Virus record (IMG/VR): IMGVR_UViG_3300042945_002165 | Span: 1-20,390 of that record | Source: a virus | Length of the DNA stretch: 20,390 bases | Strand: one strand, 5' to 3' | Shown: in pieces, positions 11,123 to 17,205 of the stretch | How the letters are laid out: each line of letters starts with the position of its first letter | How positions within the stretch are numbered: the stretch's first letter is position 1 | Translations under genes and position numbers: made by a program | Notes under the pieces: generated by a model | Seen by the model: the letters and a program-made list of their open reading frames with translations, nothing else | Databases searched by the model: none | Told to the model about the DNA's origin: nothing

Positions 11123-12928
11123 TCAGATTCCTTTCAGGATGAGGTTGATGAGTTGAGAGTAGCAGGGAGAAGTTGTGGTGCCAGAATGATGCTCGACATG
11201 CTTGAGCATAGGGAAGTTGTGTAGTACCTGTTGAAGTCTGGTGTTCCACTGGGTGCTGGGTCTGGTGAAGAGAGGCTGAAATATCTGAGGCACAAAGACC
11301 AGATTGGGGACGGGAGGAAGAAGCCCCTTGGTGGAGAGGATCTCGATGAGGTTACGATACCTTGCCACTCCGTAAGAAGACCAATCTGCACCGCATGCTG
11401 CGGCATCCTCCCCCTTCTCAGCATCCCATGCGGCGAAGGCTGCCATATGGATCGGCGTCAAGTCAATGAGATTCTTCAGCTTGCCCTTGAAATCGTGAGG
11501 CAACACGTAGATGGGGAAGTCATAGAATTCTTGGAGATTGCACAACATGTTGTGGTCGATGTCAAGGTGGCACCACTTCATGTCGGAATCCAACTTGATG
11601 TAGTGGTTTGCTGTTTCGGTGGCGGGCACAAACTTGTTGCGCTTACTCAAGGTACGGTACTTGATTGCCCGTTTGCTTTTGATGATGGGCATATCAGAAA
11701 GCTTGACGTAGGGAATGTTAGCTTCCGTAACTTCGGAATCGTCGGGTACGATGATGACATGAGGATTGCCCCGGATCGAGGCGGGCACTATGGGGTTAGC
11801 AATCACGTATTGTTGGATGCGCTTTGAGGCACCCTTCAAATCCTGGTCAGCTACTAACACCAAAGAGAAACTATCCCATATCCTGTTAGGATAGGGCAGC
11901 ATAGACCACCCACTCTTCTTCTTCATGGTATGATAGGATATACCATGAGAAGACTTAAGATTGATACCAACGTGGGTATAGTTAATGTTACCACGTTGGT
12001 AGTTGGAGACGAATGGGTTGTCGTTGAGAAACTTGACGATCTCGACGGGATCAGTCATCCGATCCAGAATTAACGTGACTTGATTTCGGTATACCTTGAT
12101 GGCGTTTTCGTAGTCTTCCTTCAACGCATCTATGGTGTGTCGGTTGTATACGATCTCCTCACGGGAAGCGGTGACTTCGATCTCACCGATACCATACTTC
12201 AAGATGATAGGATGCTGTGCCGTGGTGCCCAGTTTGTAGGTGTCGAGGGGGTAGAGGACTGGACCCACCAATACTCCCGGTTTGTTGTTATCCTTGGAGC
12301 TAAGGATCATCGTGAGGTAGTCATCGTAGACAATCTCGGGGTCCGAGATCTCTTCACCGTCGATGATAGGACGAGGCTTGAAGAAGCGGATCTGCGTCAA
12401 TGCTTCCCGAAACTTGTACCCATCAGAAGAGGGAATGCAGATCTTCAACCCCGTTTCCGTGGTGGGTTTGCTGGAGATCTCATTGAGGGTGGGGATACCA
12501 TCACCCGCAATCGATGCGATGTAGGTAGTCTCGGTGCCGTTGTTGTAGGAGGTGATGGTGAAGGAGTGGACCAAGGCGAAGGGGGACTTGGCACCCAACC
12601 CAAAGCCACCGATCTGGCTGTTGTCGCTACGCTTGGAAGACTCACCGAAATGGCAGAACACATCAACCATCTGGTTGCGGGACAAGCCCGGCCCGAAATC
12701 CCTAATAGTGAATTGGGGATCCAGGTAATTGGGAATGGTGATTTGCATGGGGGTATGGGGGCAAGCGTCCAGTGCGTTGGATGCCAACTCCCTGACGATG
12801 GATGCCACAGGATTACTGTAAAGGCGGGAAGTCAACGCCTTGATCATGATCCCATTGGTGGAGATCTTGAAGTCACAGACCTTGTTGAAGCCTGATCCCT
12901 CATGGGTATTCTGGATATCGATGAGCAT
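11123..12928 (-). CDS. rIIA-like GHKL ATPase
   Basis: A 601-residue protein with an N-terminal GHKL (Hsp90/MutL-type) ATP-binding fold: N-box VRELASNALDA (Glu47, Asn51, Asp54), G1 box RDFGPGLS (Asp77, Gly79, Gly81) and G2 box GGFGLGAKSPF (107-117). Residues 130-330 contain the transducer-like region (PIILKYGIGEIEVTASREEI). The long C-terminal part is not recognised. Together with the following rIIB-like gene this matches the rIIA/rIIB pair of T4 and other large phages. The ATG at 12928 lies 3 bases after the stop of an 18-residue membrane peptide; the ribosome site (GTGAGATAACC) is weak, so coupling may matter. Confidence 0.85.
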   Translation of the reverse strand: MLIDIQNTHEGSGFNKVCDFKISTNGIMIKALTSRLYSNPVASIVRELASNALDACPHTPMQITIPNYLDPQFTIRDFGPGLSRNQMVDVFCHFGESSKRSDNSQIGGFGLGAKSPFALVHSFTITSYNNGTETTYIASIAGDGIPTLNEISSKPTTETGLKICIPSSDGYKFREALTQIRFFKPRPIIDGEEISDPEIVYDDYLTMILSSKDNNKPGVLVGPVLYPLDTYKLGTTAQHPIILKYGIGEIEVTASREEIVYNRHTIDALKEDYENAIKVYRNQVTLILDRMTDPVEIVKFLNDNPFVSNYQRGNINYTHVGINLKSSHGISYHTMKKKSGWSMLPYPNRIWDSFSLVLVADQDLKGASKRIQQYVIANPIVPASIRGNPHVIIVPDDSEVTEANIPYVKLSDMPIIKSKRAIKYRTLSKRNKFVPATETANHYIKLDSDMKWCHLDIDHNMLCNLQEFYDFPIYVLPHDFKGKLKNLIDLTPIHMAAFAAWDAEKGEDAAACGADWSSYGVARYRNLIEILSTKGLLPPVPNLVFVPQIFQPLFTRPSTQWNTRLQQVLHNFPMLKHVEHHSGTTTSPCYSQLINLILKGI

Positions 12929-12931
12929 TGG

Positions 12932-12988
12932 TTATCTCACAAAGAGTAAAAGGAAGATTGCAAGAAAGAAGACATGAAGAAAGGTCAT
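12932..12988 (-). CDS. 18-aa membrane micropeptide before rIIA
   Basis: Eighteen codons encoding MTFLHVFFLAIFLLLFVR, a single hydrophobic helix with a terminal Arg. Its ATG overlaps the TGA stop of the preceding gene (ATGA) and its TAA stands 3 bases before the rIIA-like ATG. No separate ribosome site is visible, so it would rely on coupling. Position and form match the three other membrane micropeptides of the array. Since rII proteins act at the membrane, a link is possible but inferred. Confidence 0.5.
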   Translation of the reverse strand: MTFLHVFFLAIFLLLFVR

Positions 12989-13272
12989 GCCAGGGATTTG
13001 AGACGTTGCCTCAAGGAGGGGATAGCTTCCCCCGCCTTGATCAATCGCATGCGGTCCTCCATTTCTAGGGATCCAAGCTTGCGGCGAAGCTTGAAGATGG
13101 TCCAGGGTTGGGACAGGATGGCATAGGATGGTTTGTGTAGGCCACACTTACGCCACCCGACGATGGGTGTGCAGATTCCCCATGGCTTTTCGTGAAGGGG
13201 AATTGCGAGGTTAGCATCCACCAGGATGGCAGGATGCGGGTTGTCCATTGGGGTCTTGGCGATGTAGATCAT
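12985..13272 (-). CDS. Unknown 95-aa protein
   Basis: A 95-residue protein: an N-terminal strand-rich part (MIYIAKTPMDNPHPAILVDA), a Trp/Cys-containing centre (KPWGICTPIVGWRKCGLHKP) and a basic helical end (DRMRLIKAGEAIPSLRQRLK). The ATG at 13272 overlaps the preceding stop (ATGA) and AGAGG is 8 bases ahead of it; the ATG at 13278 has poorer spacing. I do not recognise a family. The two Trp/Cys motifs could bind a metal or just form a core. Confidence 0.65.
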   Translation of the reverse strand: MIYIAKTPMDNPHPAILVDANLAIPLHEKPWGICTPIVGWRKCGLHKPSYAILSQPWTIFKLRRKLGSLEMEDRMRLIKAGEAIPSLRQRLKSLA

Positions 13273-13451
13273 CCCCATAGCCTCTTCAAAATCACTTGCG
13301 GGGTAACACCGAAATGGGATGCGGTGATACCGACGATGTCTTCAACAGGTAGATCTGGATTCTCTATCTCGTACCTGTTGAAGACTACGGAGACTGCGAG
13401 ATCGGGCTTCCGACCCCGCAGCTTCACGTTTCGGATGAGGTTTAAGTTCAT
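13269..13451 (-). CDS. Small HTH-like protein, unknown
   Basis: A 60-residue protein, MNLNLIRNVKLRGRKPDLAV, then a middle segment, then a C-terminal two-helix unit (VEDIVGITASHFGVTPQVIL) whose shape resembles a small helix-turn-helix (IVGITASHFGVTPQVILKRL). The ATG at 13451 overlaps the preceding stop (ATGA) and has GGGTGGA immediately ahead. DNA binding is only a suggestion from the helix pattern and the basic N-terminus. Confidence 0.6.
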   Translation of the reverse strand: MNLNLIRNVKLRGRKPDLAVSVVFNRYEIENPDLPVEDIVGITASHFGVTPQVILKRLWG

Positions 13452-13681
13452 TCCACCCGCCAAACGCGGACACCAGCTTCGCCGTTCTCTTCCAATCGGC
13501 GGATGCTGAGGCGGATGCCCAATACCTTCGCCTTCTTGGTGGCAGAAGCGGTGACTGTGGAGGGATTACCCTCCGACATGGGGACGAAGAAGCTATCGCC
13601 CACAGTCAGCTTATCAACAGGGTACTTGAGGGGACGACCCTGGCGGGAGGGAATCGGGACGTTACGCTGGATGTTATACAT
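13448..13681 (-). CDS. Conserved phage protein with YP(V/F)xxLxVGDSFFVP motif
   Basis: A 77-residue protein. RPLKYPVDKLTVGDSFFVP at about 16-34 is a signature of small phage proteins of unknown function. It is followed by a Thr/Ser/Ala segment with ASATKKAKVLGIRLSIRRLE, whose basic helix could contact nucleic acid, and a GVRVWRV end. AAAGG lies 8 bases before the ATG. The stop overlaps the next ATG. Function unknown despite wide occurrence. Confidence 0.75.
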   Translation of the reverse strand: MYNIQRNVPIPSRQGRPLKYPVDKLTVGDSFFVPMSEGNPSTVTASATKKAKVLGIRLSIRRLEENGEAGVRVWRVE

Positions 13682-13692
13682 TGTAGGACCTT

Positions 13693-14421
13693 TCAGATTA
13701 CGAAACCAGAAGTGTCGGCCTTCGCTTTTGCACCCTTGGGAGAGAGGCCAACGATGACTCCCTTGGGATCCAGGAAACGGAGATCGTGAAGATCACCGTC
13801 AATTACGGGGTATCCCCAATAGGTTTGGGGTTTGTTGCGGAATACCGCAGCGACGTTGAAGCCGAGACGCAATGCCTCAAGGCATTCAGCTTTGTTGCGT
13901 TCGCTGCGGGAGAATGTGAGGTGGTAGTTGGCTGGCAACTTGCGGCGCAGCTTGTTAAGATTCTTGGTGTAGTCCATGAATTGCATGTGGGGAAAGACAT
14001 CCATCAAGGAGGATTGATATACACCACTGGGGAAGGATACCCGGATCCTGTCCCATGCGATATCATCACCACCACCCATCCGAATTACAGGTTTCAAGTT
14101 AAGGTTGGATGCCTGGATACCTACTTTGTGGATGGATTTGACAACGTCCATCATGTATTCATCGCGGTATCTCATAAAGCGACGGGTTTTCTGGATGCGG
14201 GATTCCCTGACGCTGTTGGTGGTTAATCCCTTGGCGATGATGGCAGCATGGCCGGAATACATGGCGAGGCACAATTCCTTGCAGCCTGGGGAGGCATAGG
14301 CACACATATTGCCTACACCGGCAACCTCATGGGGTGCCATGTAGTGGATGGCATTAAGGTAGCCCATCACTACAGCCTTGGATGCCTTGGCATTATCGAT
14401 AGAGAAGATGCGGTTTTGCAT
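13693..14421 (-). CDS. GP88-like phage protein
   Basis: A 242-residue protein with the hallmarks of the phage 'gene product 88' family: an N-terminal Cys cluster (GNMCAYASPGCKELCLAMYS, about residues 37-56), a central PVIRMGGGDDIAWDRIRV region (about 111-128), MQFMDYTKNLNKL, YHLTFSRSERNK, and the end VIDGDLHDLRFLDPKGVIVG with a final DTSGFVI. The conserved Cys, Asp and Arg residues suggest an enzyme, perhaps metal-dependent, but no activity is established for the family to my knowledge. GGAGGA stands 5 bases before the ATG. Length fits the family. Confidence 0.85.
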   Translation of the reverse strand: MQNRIFSIDNAKASKAVVMGYLNAIHYMAPHEVAGVGNMCAYASPGCKELCLAMYSGHAAIIAKGLTTNSVRESRIQKTRRFMRYRDEYMMDVVKSIHKVGIQASNLNLKPVIRMGGGDDIAWDRIRVSFPSGVYQSSLMDVFPHMQFMDYTKNLNKLRRKLPANYHLTFSRSERNKAECLEALRLGFNVAAVFRNKPQTYWGYPVIDGDLHDLRFLDPKGVIVGLSPKGAKAKADTSGFVI

Positions 14422-14509
14422 AGGTTCCTCCGGGTTGGGGGTCAGAAGCTGGCACGTTTCGGCGGGGTCGAGGTGTGCAAAGTTTGCATGGCAGGGCTGC
14501 CGAAAACGC

Positions 14510-14905
14510 TCAGCTTTCCCATTCCGCCATCATGCGATTCAGGGTCTTGTCGGGAACATTGTGAATGGACTTGCCGGGGTAGGTGCAGACAGTGATCGAG
14601 CGGGAGTACCCGTACTTCCTAGCAAGATCCAAATAGGGGGTGATGTGGGCAAGCTTCACGAAGGTATTGGCAACGTAGATGTGGGGAACACCAATTTCCA
14701 TGGAGTTTCTCACAGAATCCTGGCACATCTGGTGGCAATAGGGCAGTTTGGTGGGGTCGAACAAGTAATTACCGTTTTTATCCACCATCCACATATCAGC
14801 TTCAAACCAGGACTGATCCAAGTTCAGATTCCTAAAAAAGATTTCCCTGACGAGGGTGGACTTGCCGGATCCGGGTAAACCCCGGAAGATCCAAAGGTGT
14901 TTCAT
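14510..14905 (-). CDS. P-loop kinase (polynucleotide-kinase-like)
   Basis: A 131-residue P-loop protein: Walker A GLPGSGKST at 9-17, then WFEADMWMVD at about 33-42, HIYVANTFVKLAHITPYLDL as the strand plus lid helix, and RMMAEWE at the end. The layout (RGxPGSGKST, FEADxxF/W, VxNTxxxxxE/H) is that of small zeta-toxin/PNK-like kinases related to the ATPase domain of N4BP2, found in many phages. The substrate may be a 5'-OH nucleic-acid end or a nucleotide; it cannot be told. It has the best ribosome site in the window, AGGAGGT with 5 bases to the ATG, so strong translation is expected. Confidence 0.8.
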   Translation of the reverse strand: MKHLWIFRGLPGSGKSTLVREIFFRNLNLDQSWFEADMWMVDKNGNYLFDPTKLPYCHQMCQDSVRNSMEIGVPHIYVANTFVKLAHITPYLDLARKYGYSRSITVCTYPGKSIHNVPDKTLNRMMAEWES

Positions 14906-14907
14906 TG

Positions 14908-15030
14908 TTACCTCCTAGAGTGGCGACGAAGCCATGCTTTTGCATGGTGTCTGGTGTGGAAAGGACCGGCGATTGGGGTATCACCTTGGAAGATACCCCA
15001 CGCTTCCCAAATTGGGTAGAAGCGGATCAT
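14908..15030 (-). CDS. 40-aa small protein
   Basis: A 40-codon gene filling what would otherwise be a 121-base gap. Its ATG at 15030 overlaps the preceding stop (ATGA), and its TAA ends 2 bases before the kinase ATG, within the shared AGGAGGT region. The product begins MIRFYPIWEAWGIFQGDTPI and continues AGPFHTRHHAKAWLRRHSRR: aromatic then strongly basic. Its composition resembles small phage proteins with a TRxxAxxWLxRH ending. No function known. Confidence 0.6.
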   Translation of the reverse strand: MIRFYPIWEAWGIFQGDTPIAGPFHTRHHAKAWLRRHSRR

Positions 15031-15218
15031 GCGGTATTCCCCAAGAAGATATCAAGATCTTCCACGGCTTTGAGGTAACTGCCACGGGGGTATTTCTTGA
15101 GGGTGATAATGGTGGCAAGATTCAGGAGATCTTTTCCCGTGAGGCGGGAGTGCCTCATGCCCTTGGCGTGTAGTTTCAGGTGTGCTTTGAGGTAGATTGC
15201 GGTAGACACTTTATCCAT
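15027..15218 (-). CDS. Small basic conserved phage protein
   Basis: A 63-residue basic protein: MDKVSTAIYLKAHLKLHAKG, then MRHSRLTGKDLLNLATIITL, KKYPRGSYLKAVEDLDIFL. The segment RHSRLTGKDLLxxAxxITxKKYxRG recurs, as far as I recall, in small phage proteins of unknown role. The ATG at 15218 (GGAGG 6 bases ahead) is preferred over the one at 15230, which would overlap the micropeptide. It overlaps the 40-residue gene by 4 bases (ATGA). Possibly nucleic-acid binding by charge; unproven. Confidence 0.65.
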   Translation of the reverse strand: MDKVSTAIYLKAHLKLHAKGMRHSRLTGKDLLNLATIITLKKYPRGSYLKAVEDLDIFLGNTA

Positions 15219-15219
15219 A

Positions 15220-15300
15220 TCAGCCTCCAATGGGATTGAAGATTGCGAGTAGCAGCCAGGGGATCAGGATGATCAGGGAGAAGGCCAGCATCTCTTTCAT
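15220..15300 (-). CDS. 26-aa membrane micropeptide
   Basis: A gene of 26 codons whose ATG overlaps the preceding stop (ATGA) and whose TGA is one base before the next ATG (TGA-T-ATG). The product has a short charged start (MKEM), a hydrophobic run [17 protein letters not shown] and an NPIGG end: one membrane span. The last codons contain the GGAGG that serves the following gene. Third of four membrane micropeptides with this arrangement. Function unknown. Confidence 0.55.
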   Translation of the reverse strand: MKEMLAFSLIILIPWLLLAIFNPIGG

Positions 15301-15512
15301 GACAGACCCCTAAAGGCTTCACGAATGCTGGTCTTCGTGAAGAGGCAACCATCTGGAGTCTTGTGTCCTTCGTAGCGAAGGAAGAATTTGAAGGCGCCTT
15401 TACCTTTACCATAGAGCTTGGCAAGGTGGGATGCTTCCTTGTAGAGGGATTCATCATTCATGATCCACAGGGAAACATTCCAACTGTTGCGGCTGCGGTG
15501 TCCGTTATACAT
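15297..15512 (-). CDS. DUF7249-like small protein (YNGxRxxxxWNVxLWIxNDE)
   Basis: A 71-residue protein beginning [20 protein letters not shown], the motif of a widespread small phage/plasmid family (I believe DUF7249) of unknown function, followed by [19 protein letters not shown] and a strand/helix end ([13 protein letters not shown]). GGAGGT lies 5 bases before the ATG at 15512, so a longer open frame to 15560 is unlikely. The 79-base stretch upstream (15513-15591) holds small inverted repeats (TGGGGA/TCCCCA, CATATG twice) and no convincing gene. Confidence 0.75.
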   Translation of the reverse strand: MYNGHRSRNSWNVSLWIMNDESLYKEASHLAKLYGKGKGAFKFFLRYEGHKTPDGCLFTKTSIREAFRGLS

Positions 15513-15591
15513 TGTGACCTCCAAACCATATGCGGGATTGCATATGACAATGGGGACCATTGCTGATCCCCATCCTCATAGGCAATTGGCA

Positions 15592-16002
15592 TCAATCCTG
15601 AAGTGCGGCAGTAGAGACATACTCAGACAGTAGTCTGATACACTCTTTCTTGAAGTGTTGGACAAACTCGGTATATTCAGCAGCATTATCGTGGCAGGAC
15701 TGTAGGTTATACAGAAAGTCATGGAATACTATATCCCCGCTAAACTGGGTAAGATCCAATTCTGGATTAGGCATCCAATTCAGACTTTGTATAGCAGAGA
15801 CAGCGACATTACTTTCGAAATCCGGGGAATAGCGATCATCAGCAATAAGCCAACCAATTGCACATTTAGATCCGTCCTTTGCCCTATACATGCAATTAAG
15901 AACTCCTCCATCTATCTCCGTTTCAACGGAACCCTTTCCCTGCTGGATCAGAAGAGGTACCACGGTGTTGAAGATGTGCTGCATGGTTTCATGGAGATTC
16001 AT
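15592..16002 (-). CDS. Conserved phage protein with KCxIGxLI motif (copy 2)
   Basis: A 136-residue protein of the same family as the gene at 3506-3868: CMYRAKDGSKCAIGWLIADD, then RYSPDFE, at about residues 37-63, preceded by an N-terminal helix (MNLHETMQHIFNTVVPLLIQ) and followed by a helical half with LYNLQSCHDNAAEYTEFVQH. The extra loop compared with copy 1 lies after the RYSP segment. GAGGACACC before the ATG is the same ribosome site as that of the next gene upstream, suggesting duplication of a leader. Function unknown. Confidence 0.75.
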   Translation of the reverse strand: MNLHETMQHIFNTVVPLLIQQGKGSVETEIDGGVLNCMYRAKDGSKCAIGWLIADDRYSPDFESNVAVSAIQSLNWMPNPELDLTQFSGDIVFHDFLYNLQSCHDNAAEYTEFVQHFKKECIRLLSEYVSTAALQD

Positions 16003-16013
16003 GGTGTCCTCGG

Positions 16014-16313
16014 TTATTCGTAATGAGGGGTGGTGGTTACTTGCGGGAAACCCTCAAAGATATTTACGCTATACCTCCCTACTGACGCTACGCTATCAAG
16101 AGGGGGAAGTTCTTCATTGCGGTAAGCAATTGCCTCATAGGCTTCATTGCCGTAGTCTACGGCTTCTTGATAGTCAGTGAATATTCTGACCATCTTGGAC
16201 CAATGATCATGGTAAAGAGGGAGGACGTGGTCCCAGTACCATCCCCCCTCTTCCGGACCACCGTAACGCCGAGTGACGAATACGGGGCAAACCGTATAGA
16301 GTTGGGTTTCCAT
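16014..16313 (-). CDS. Conserved phage protein with RRYGGPEEGGWYWD motif
   Basis: A 99-residue protein, METQLYTVCPVFVTRRYGGP then EEGGWYWDHVLPLYHDHWSK, which carries a GGPEEGGWW/Y signature common in small phage and plasmid proteins of unknown role; the C-terminal part (AVDYGNEAYEAIAYRNEELP) is helical. The ATG at 16313 has GAGGA 4-5 bases ahead, the same GAGGACACC leader as the next gene; the upstream ATG at 16328 would lack this. The many Trp/Tyr residues suggest a compact sheet. Function unknown. Confidence 0.7.
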   Translation of the reverse strand: METQLYTVCPVFVTRRYGGPEEGGWYWDHVLPLYHDHWSKMVRIFTDYQEAVDYGNEAYEAIAYRNEELPPLDSVASVGRYSVNIFEGFPQVTTTPHYE

Positions 16314-16324
16314 GGTGTCCTCCG

Positions 16325-16558
16325 TCACTTGATGATTTCCTTCAACTCGGCCTTAATCCGTCTGGCGATATCACCCCGCCAAGAGGAAGCGTTAGCCAGG
16401 AAGTACAGGACGATGCTTTTCGCATTGTCCAGCCCGTATTGGCTGGAGGGCGACACCAAGCAATGCATTGCCTGGAGGTAGGGGACAGCCCCAAAGTAGG
16501 GCTTCCTCCAATCGCGGCTGATGTCAGAAGCGATCTCGTAGATTGGCCGGTGGGTCAT
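16325..16558 (-). CDS. Conserved phage protein with YFGAVPYLxAM motif, first gene of the array
   Basis: A 77-residue protein: MTHRPIYEIASDISRDWRKP, YFGAVPYLQAMHCL, then GLDNAKSIVLYFLANASSWR and a basic end. The YFGAVPYLxAM and IVxYFLxNAxxWxG segments mark a small family widespread in phages, of unknown function. GGAGGATAGT precedes the ATG at 16558. It is the first gene transcribed leftward out of the control region, so its promoter should lie between 16559 and about 16700, where the hairpins are. Confidence 0.7.
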   Translation of the reverse strand: MTHRPIYEIASDISRDWRKPYFGAVPYLQAMHCLVSPSSQYGLDNAKSIVLYFLANASSWRGDIARRIKAELKEIIK

Positions 16559-16598
16559 ACTATCCTCCATATAGGGGGGTTATTGCTAGGGGTTTTGC

Positions 16599-16695
16599 CC
16601 TGGCCCGACGAGACTGGCTCGGCTCGTCGCCCAGGTCCAGTGCGATTTTTGCGGGGCTGCCATGCGAAAAACGCGCTGGTCGAAAAAAGCCAGCG
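16599..16695. other. Three tandem hairpins
   Basis: First: CCTGG..CGACGAG (16599-16612) pairs with CTCGTCG.CCAGG (16623-16635), 12 bp with a small internal loop and a 10-base loop. Second: GCGATTTTTGC (about 16642-16652) with GCGAAAAACGC (about 16664-16674), one mismatch and one wobble. Third: CGCTGG (16674-16679) with CCAGCG (16690-16695). Read leftward, the third stem is followed by CGTTTTT, which resembles an intrinsic terminator; the whole could also be a leader or a structured origin element. Confidence 0.65.
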
Positions 16696-16722
16696 ATTTC
16701 AACGGGTTAGCGGCGCCCGGCC

Positions 16723-16769
16723 TCGCGGCGAAGTTGCAAAAGTCCGGCGCGGTTTCGCGGCAAAGTTGC
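16723..16769. repeat. 15-bp direct repeat, 32-bp period
   Basis: TCGCGGCGAAGTTGC at 16723-16737 and TCGCGGCAAAGTTGC at 16755-16769, one mismatch, spaced by about three helical turns, just before iteron array A. The spacing suggests paired protein binding on the same face of the DNA. Confidence 0.6.
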
Positions 16770-16783
16770 TGCAATGGGATTGT

Positions 16784-16953
16784 GTGAGGGTTGTGAAGGG
16801 GGAAAGGGGGATCTCTTCACGGGCTAAGCCCTTGATTTTATTGGATTTGTGAAGGTTGTGAAGGTTGTGAAGGTCTCTTTCTAACTAGAAGGAAGGTATA
16901 TAAGGGATGGGGGAAATGTTGTGATTTTGCCTTCACAACCTTCACACCCTCAC
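16784..16953. repeat. Iteron array A (9-bp GTGAAGGTT repeats, direct and inverted)
   Basis: GTGAGGGTT at 16784 and GTGAAGGGG at 16793, then three tandem GTGAAGGT(T/C) at 16849, 16858 and 16867; after a spacer with TATATAAGG come the inverse copies CCTTCAC (16930), AACCTTCAC (16937-16945) and a CCCTCAC variant (to 16953). A perfect 17-bp inverted repeat, TGTGAAGGTTGTGAAGG, joins the two arms. The layout is that of initiator-binding iterons; a related array is at 19375-19578. Confidence 0.85.
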
Positions 16954-16957
16954 ATTG

Positions 16958-16969
16958 CTAAAATTTTAG
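16958..16969. promoter_or_regulatory. Perfect palindrome CTAAAATTTTAG (copy 1)
   Basis: A 12-bp perfect palindrome next to iteron array A. The same 12 bases recur at 19347-19358 next to array B, which makes chance unlikely and suggests a binding site for a dimeric regulator or an AT-rich opening element. Confidence 0.55.
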
Positions 16970-17038
16970 GGATTTGGGGTGGGGATTGTTGGATTGTTGC
17001 TGGAATTGCTGGAGTTTTGGAAGATTGTTGCGCGGGGT

Positions 17039-17072
17039 GTTGCTAGTGTTGCTAGTGATGCTAGTTGCTAGT
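17039..17072. repeat. GTTGCTAGT 9-bp tandem repeats
   Basis: GTTGCTAGT at 17039 and 17048, GATGCTAGT at 17057 and a truncated TGCTAGT at 17066. The period is 9 bp, as in the GTGAAGGTT repeats, but the motif is different, so it may bind a second protein. The surrounding 60 bases are a low-complexity GTTG/GGA sequence. Confidence 0.65.
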
Positions 17073-17119
17073 GGGGGGATTGCGGGGAATTATGTAATGG
17101 TATTAAGGGGATAGGGGGG

Positions 17120-17137
17120 TGTGGCATAAATGTCACA
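17120..17137. promoter_or_regulatory. Operator-like 18-bp palindrome
   Basis: TGTGGCATAAATGTCACA, symmetric except for one pair of positions, lies about 150 bases before the gene at 17290. It resembles a dimer-binding operator; the TGTG/CACA ends recall Crp-type sites but the spacing is 2 bases too long for that family. Confidence 0.4.
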
Positions 17138-17205
17138 GTTGGGGCAGGAGGCATGCATGGGGCGCATAGCTGGCGATGGGAGCCATGCAAAAATACCGTA
17201 ACTAC

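Noticed and set aside
10333-11142. 269-codon plus-strand frame opposite the rIIB-like gene
   Set aside because: Val/Gly/Asp-rich shadow; the minus frame carries the conserved rIIB-like segments.
12080-12895. 271-codon plus-strand frame opposite the rIIA-like gene
   Set aside because: Shadow of a gene with clear GHKL motifs on the other strand; product shows no domain and a rightward gene here would oppose the operon.
14422-14509. 15-codon frame (MQTLHTSTPPKRASF) and a GGCAG/CTGCC stem in the gap after the kinase
   Set aside because: No ribosome site; the stem is too short and its loop too small for a terminator.
15513-15591. Small frames of about 24 codons in this gap
   Set aside because: No ribosome site and no convincing composition; short inverted repeats explain most of the sequence.
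16571-16600. Resemblance to the T7 early/late terminator string (CTAGCAATAACCCC on the minus strand)
   Set aside because: Short chance match; no following hairpin plus T run as in the T7 terminator.
16439-16852. 137-codon plus-strand frame through the hairpin region
   Set aside because: Crosses the hairpins and the direct repeat, has no ribosome site and a shadow-like Arg/Gly composition.
16784-16953. CRISPR array
   Set aside because: Repeat units are 9 bp and adjacent or inverted, without unique spacers of regular length.
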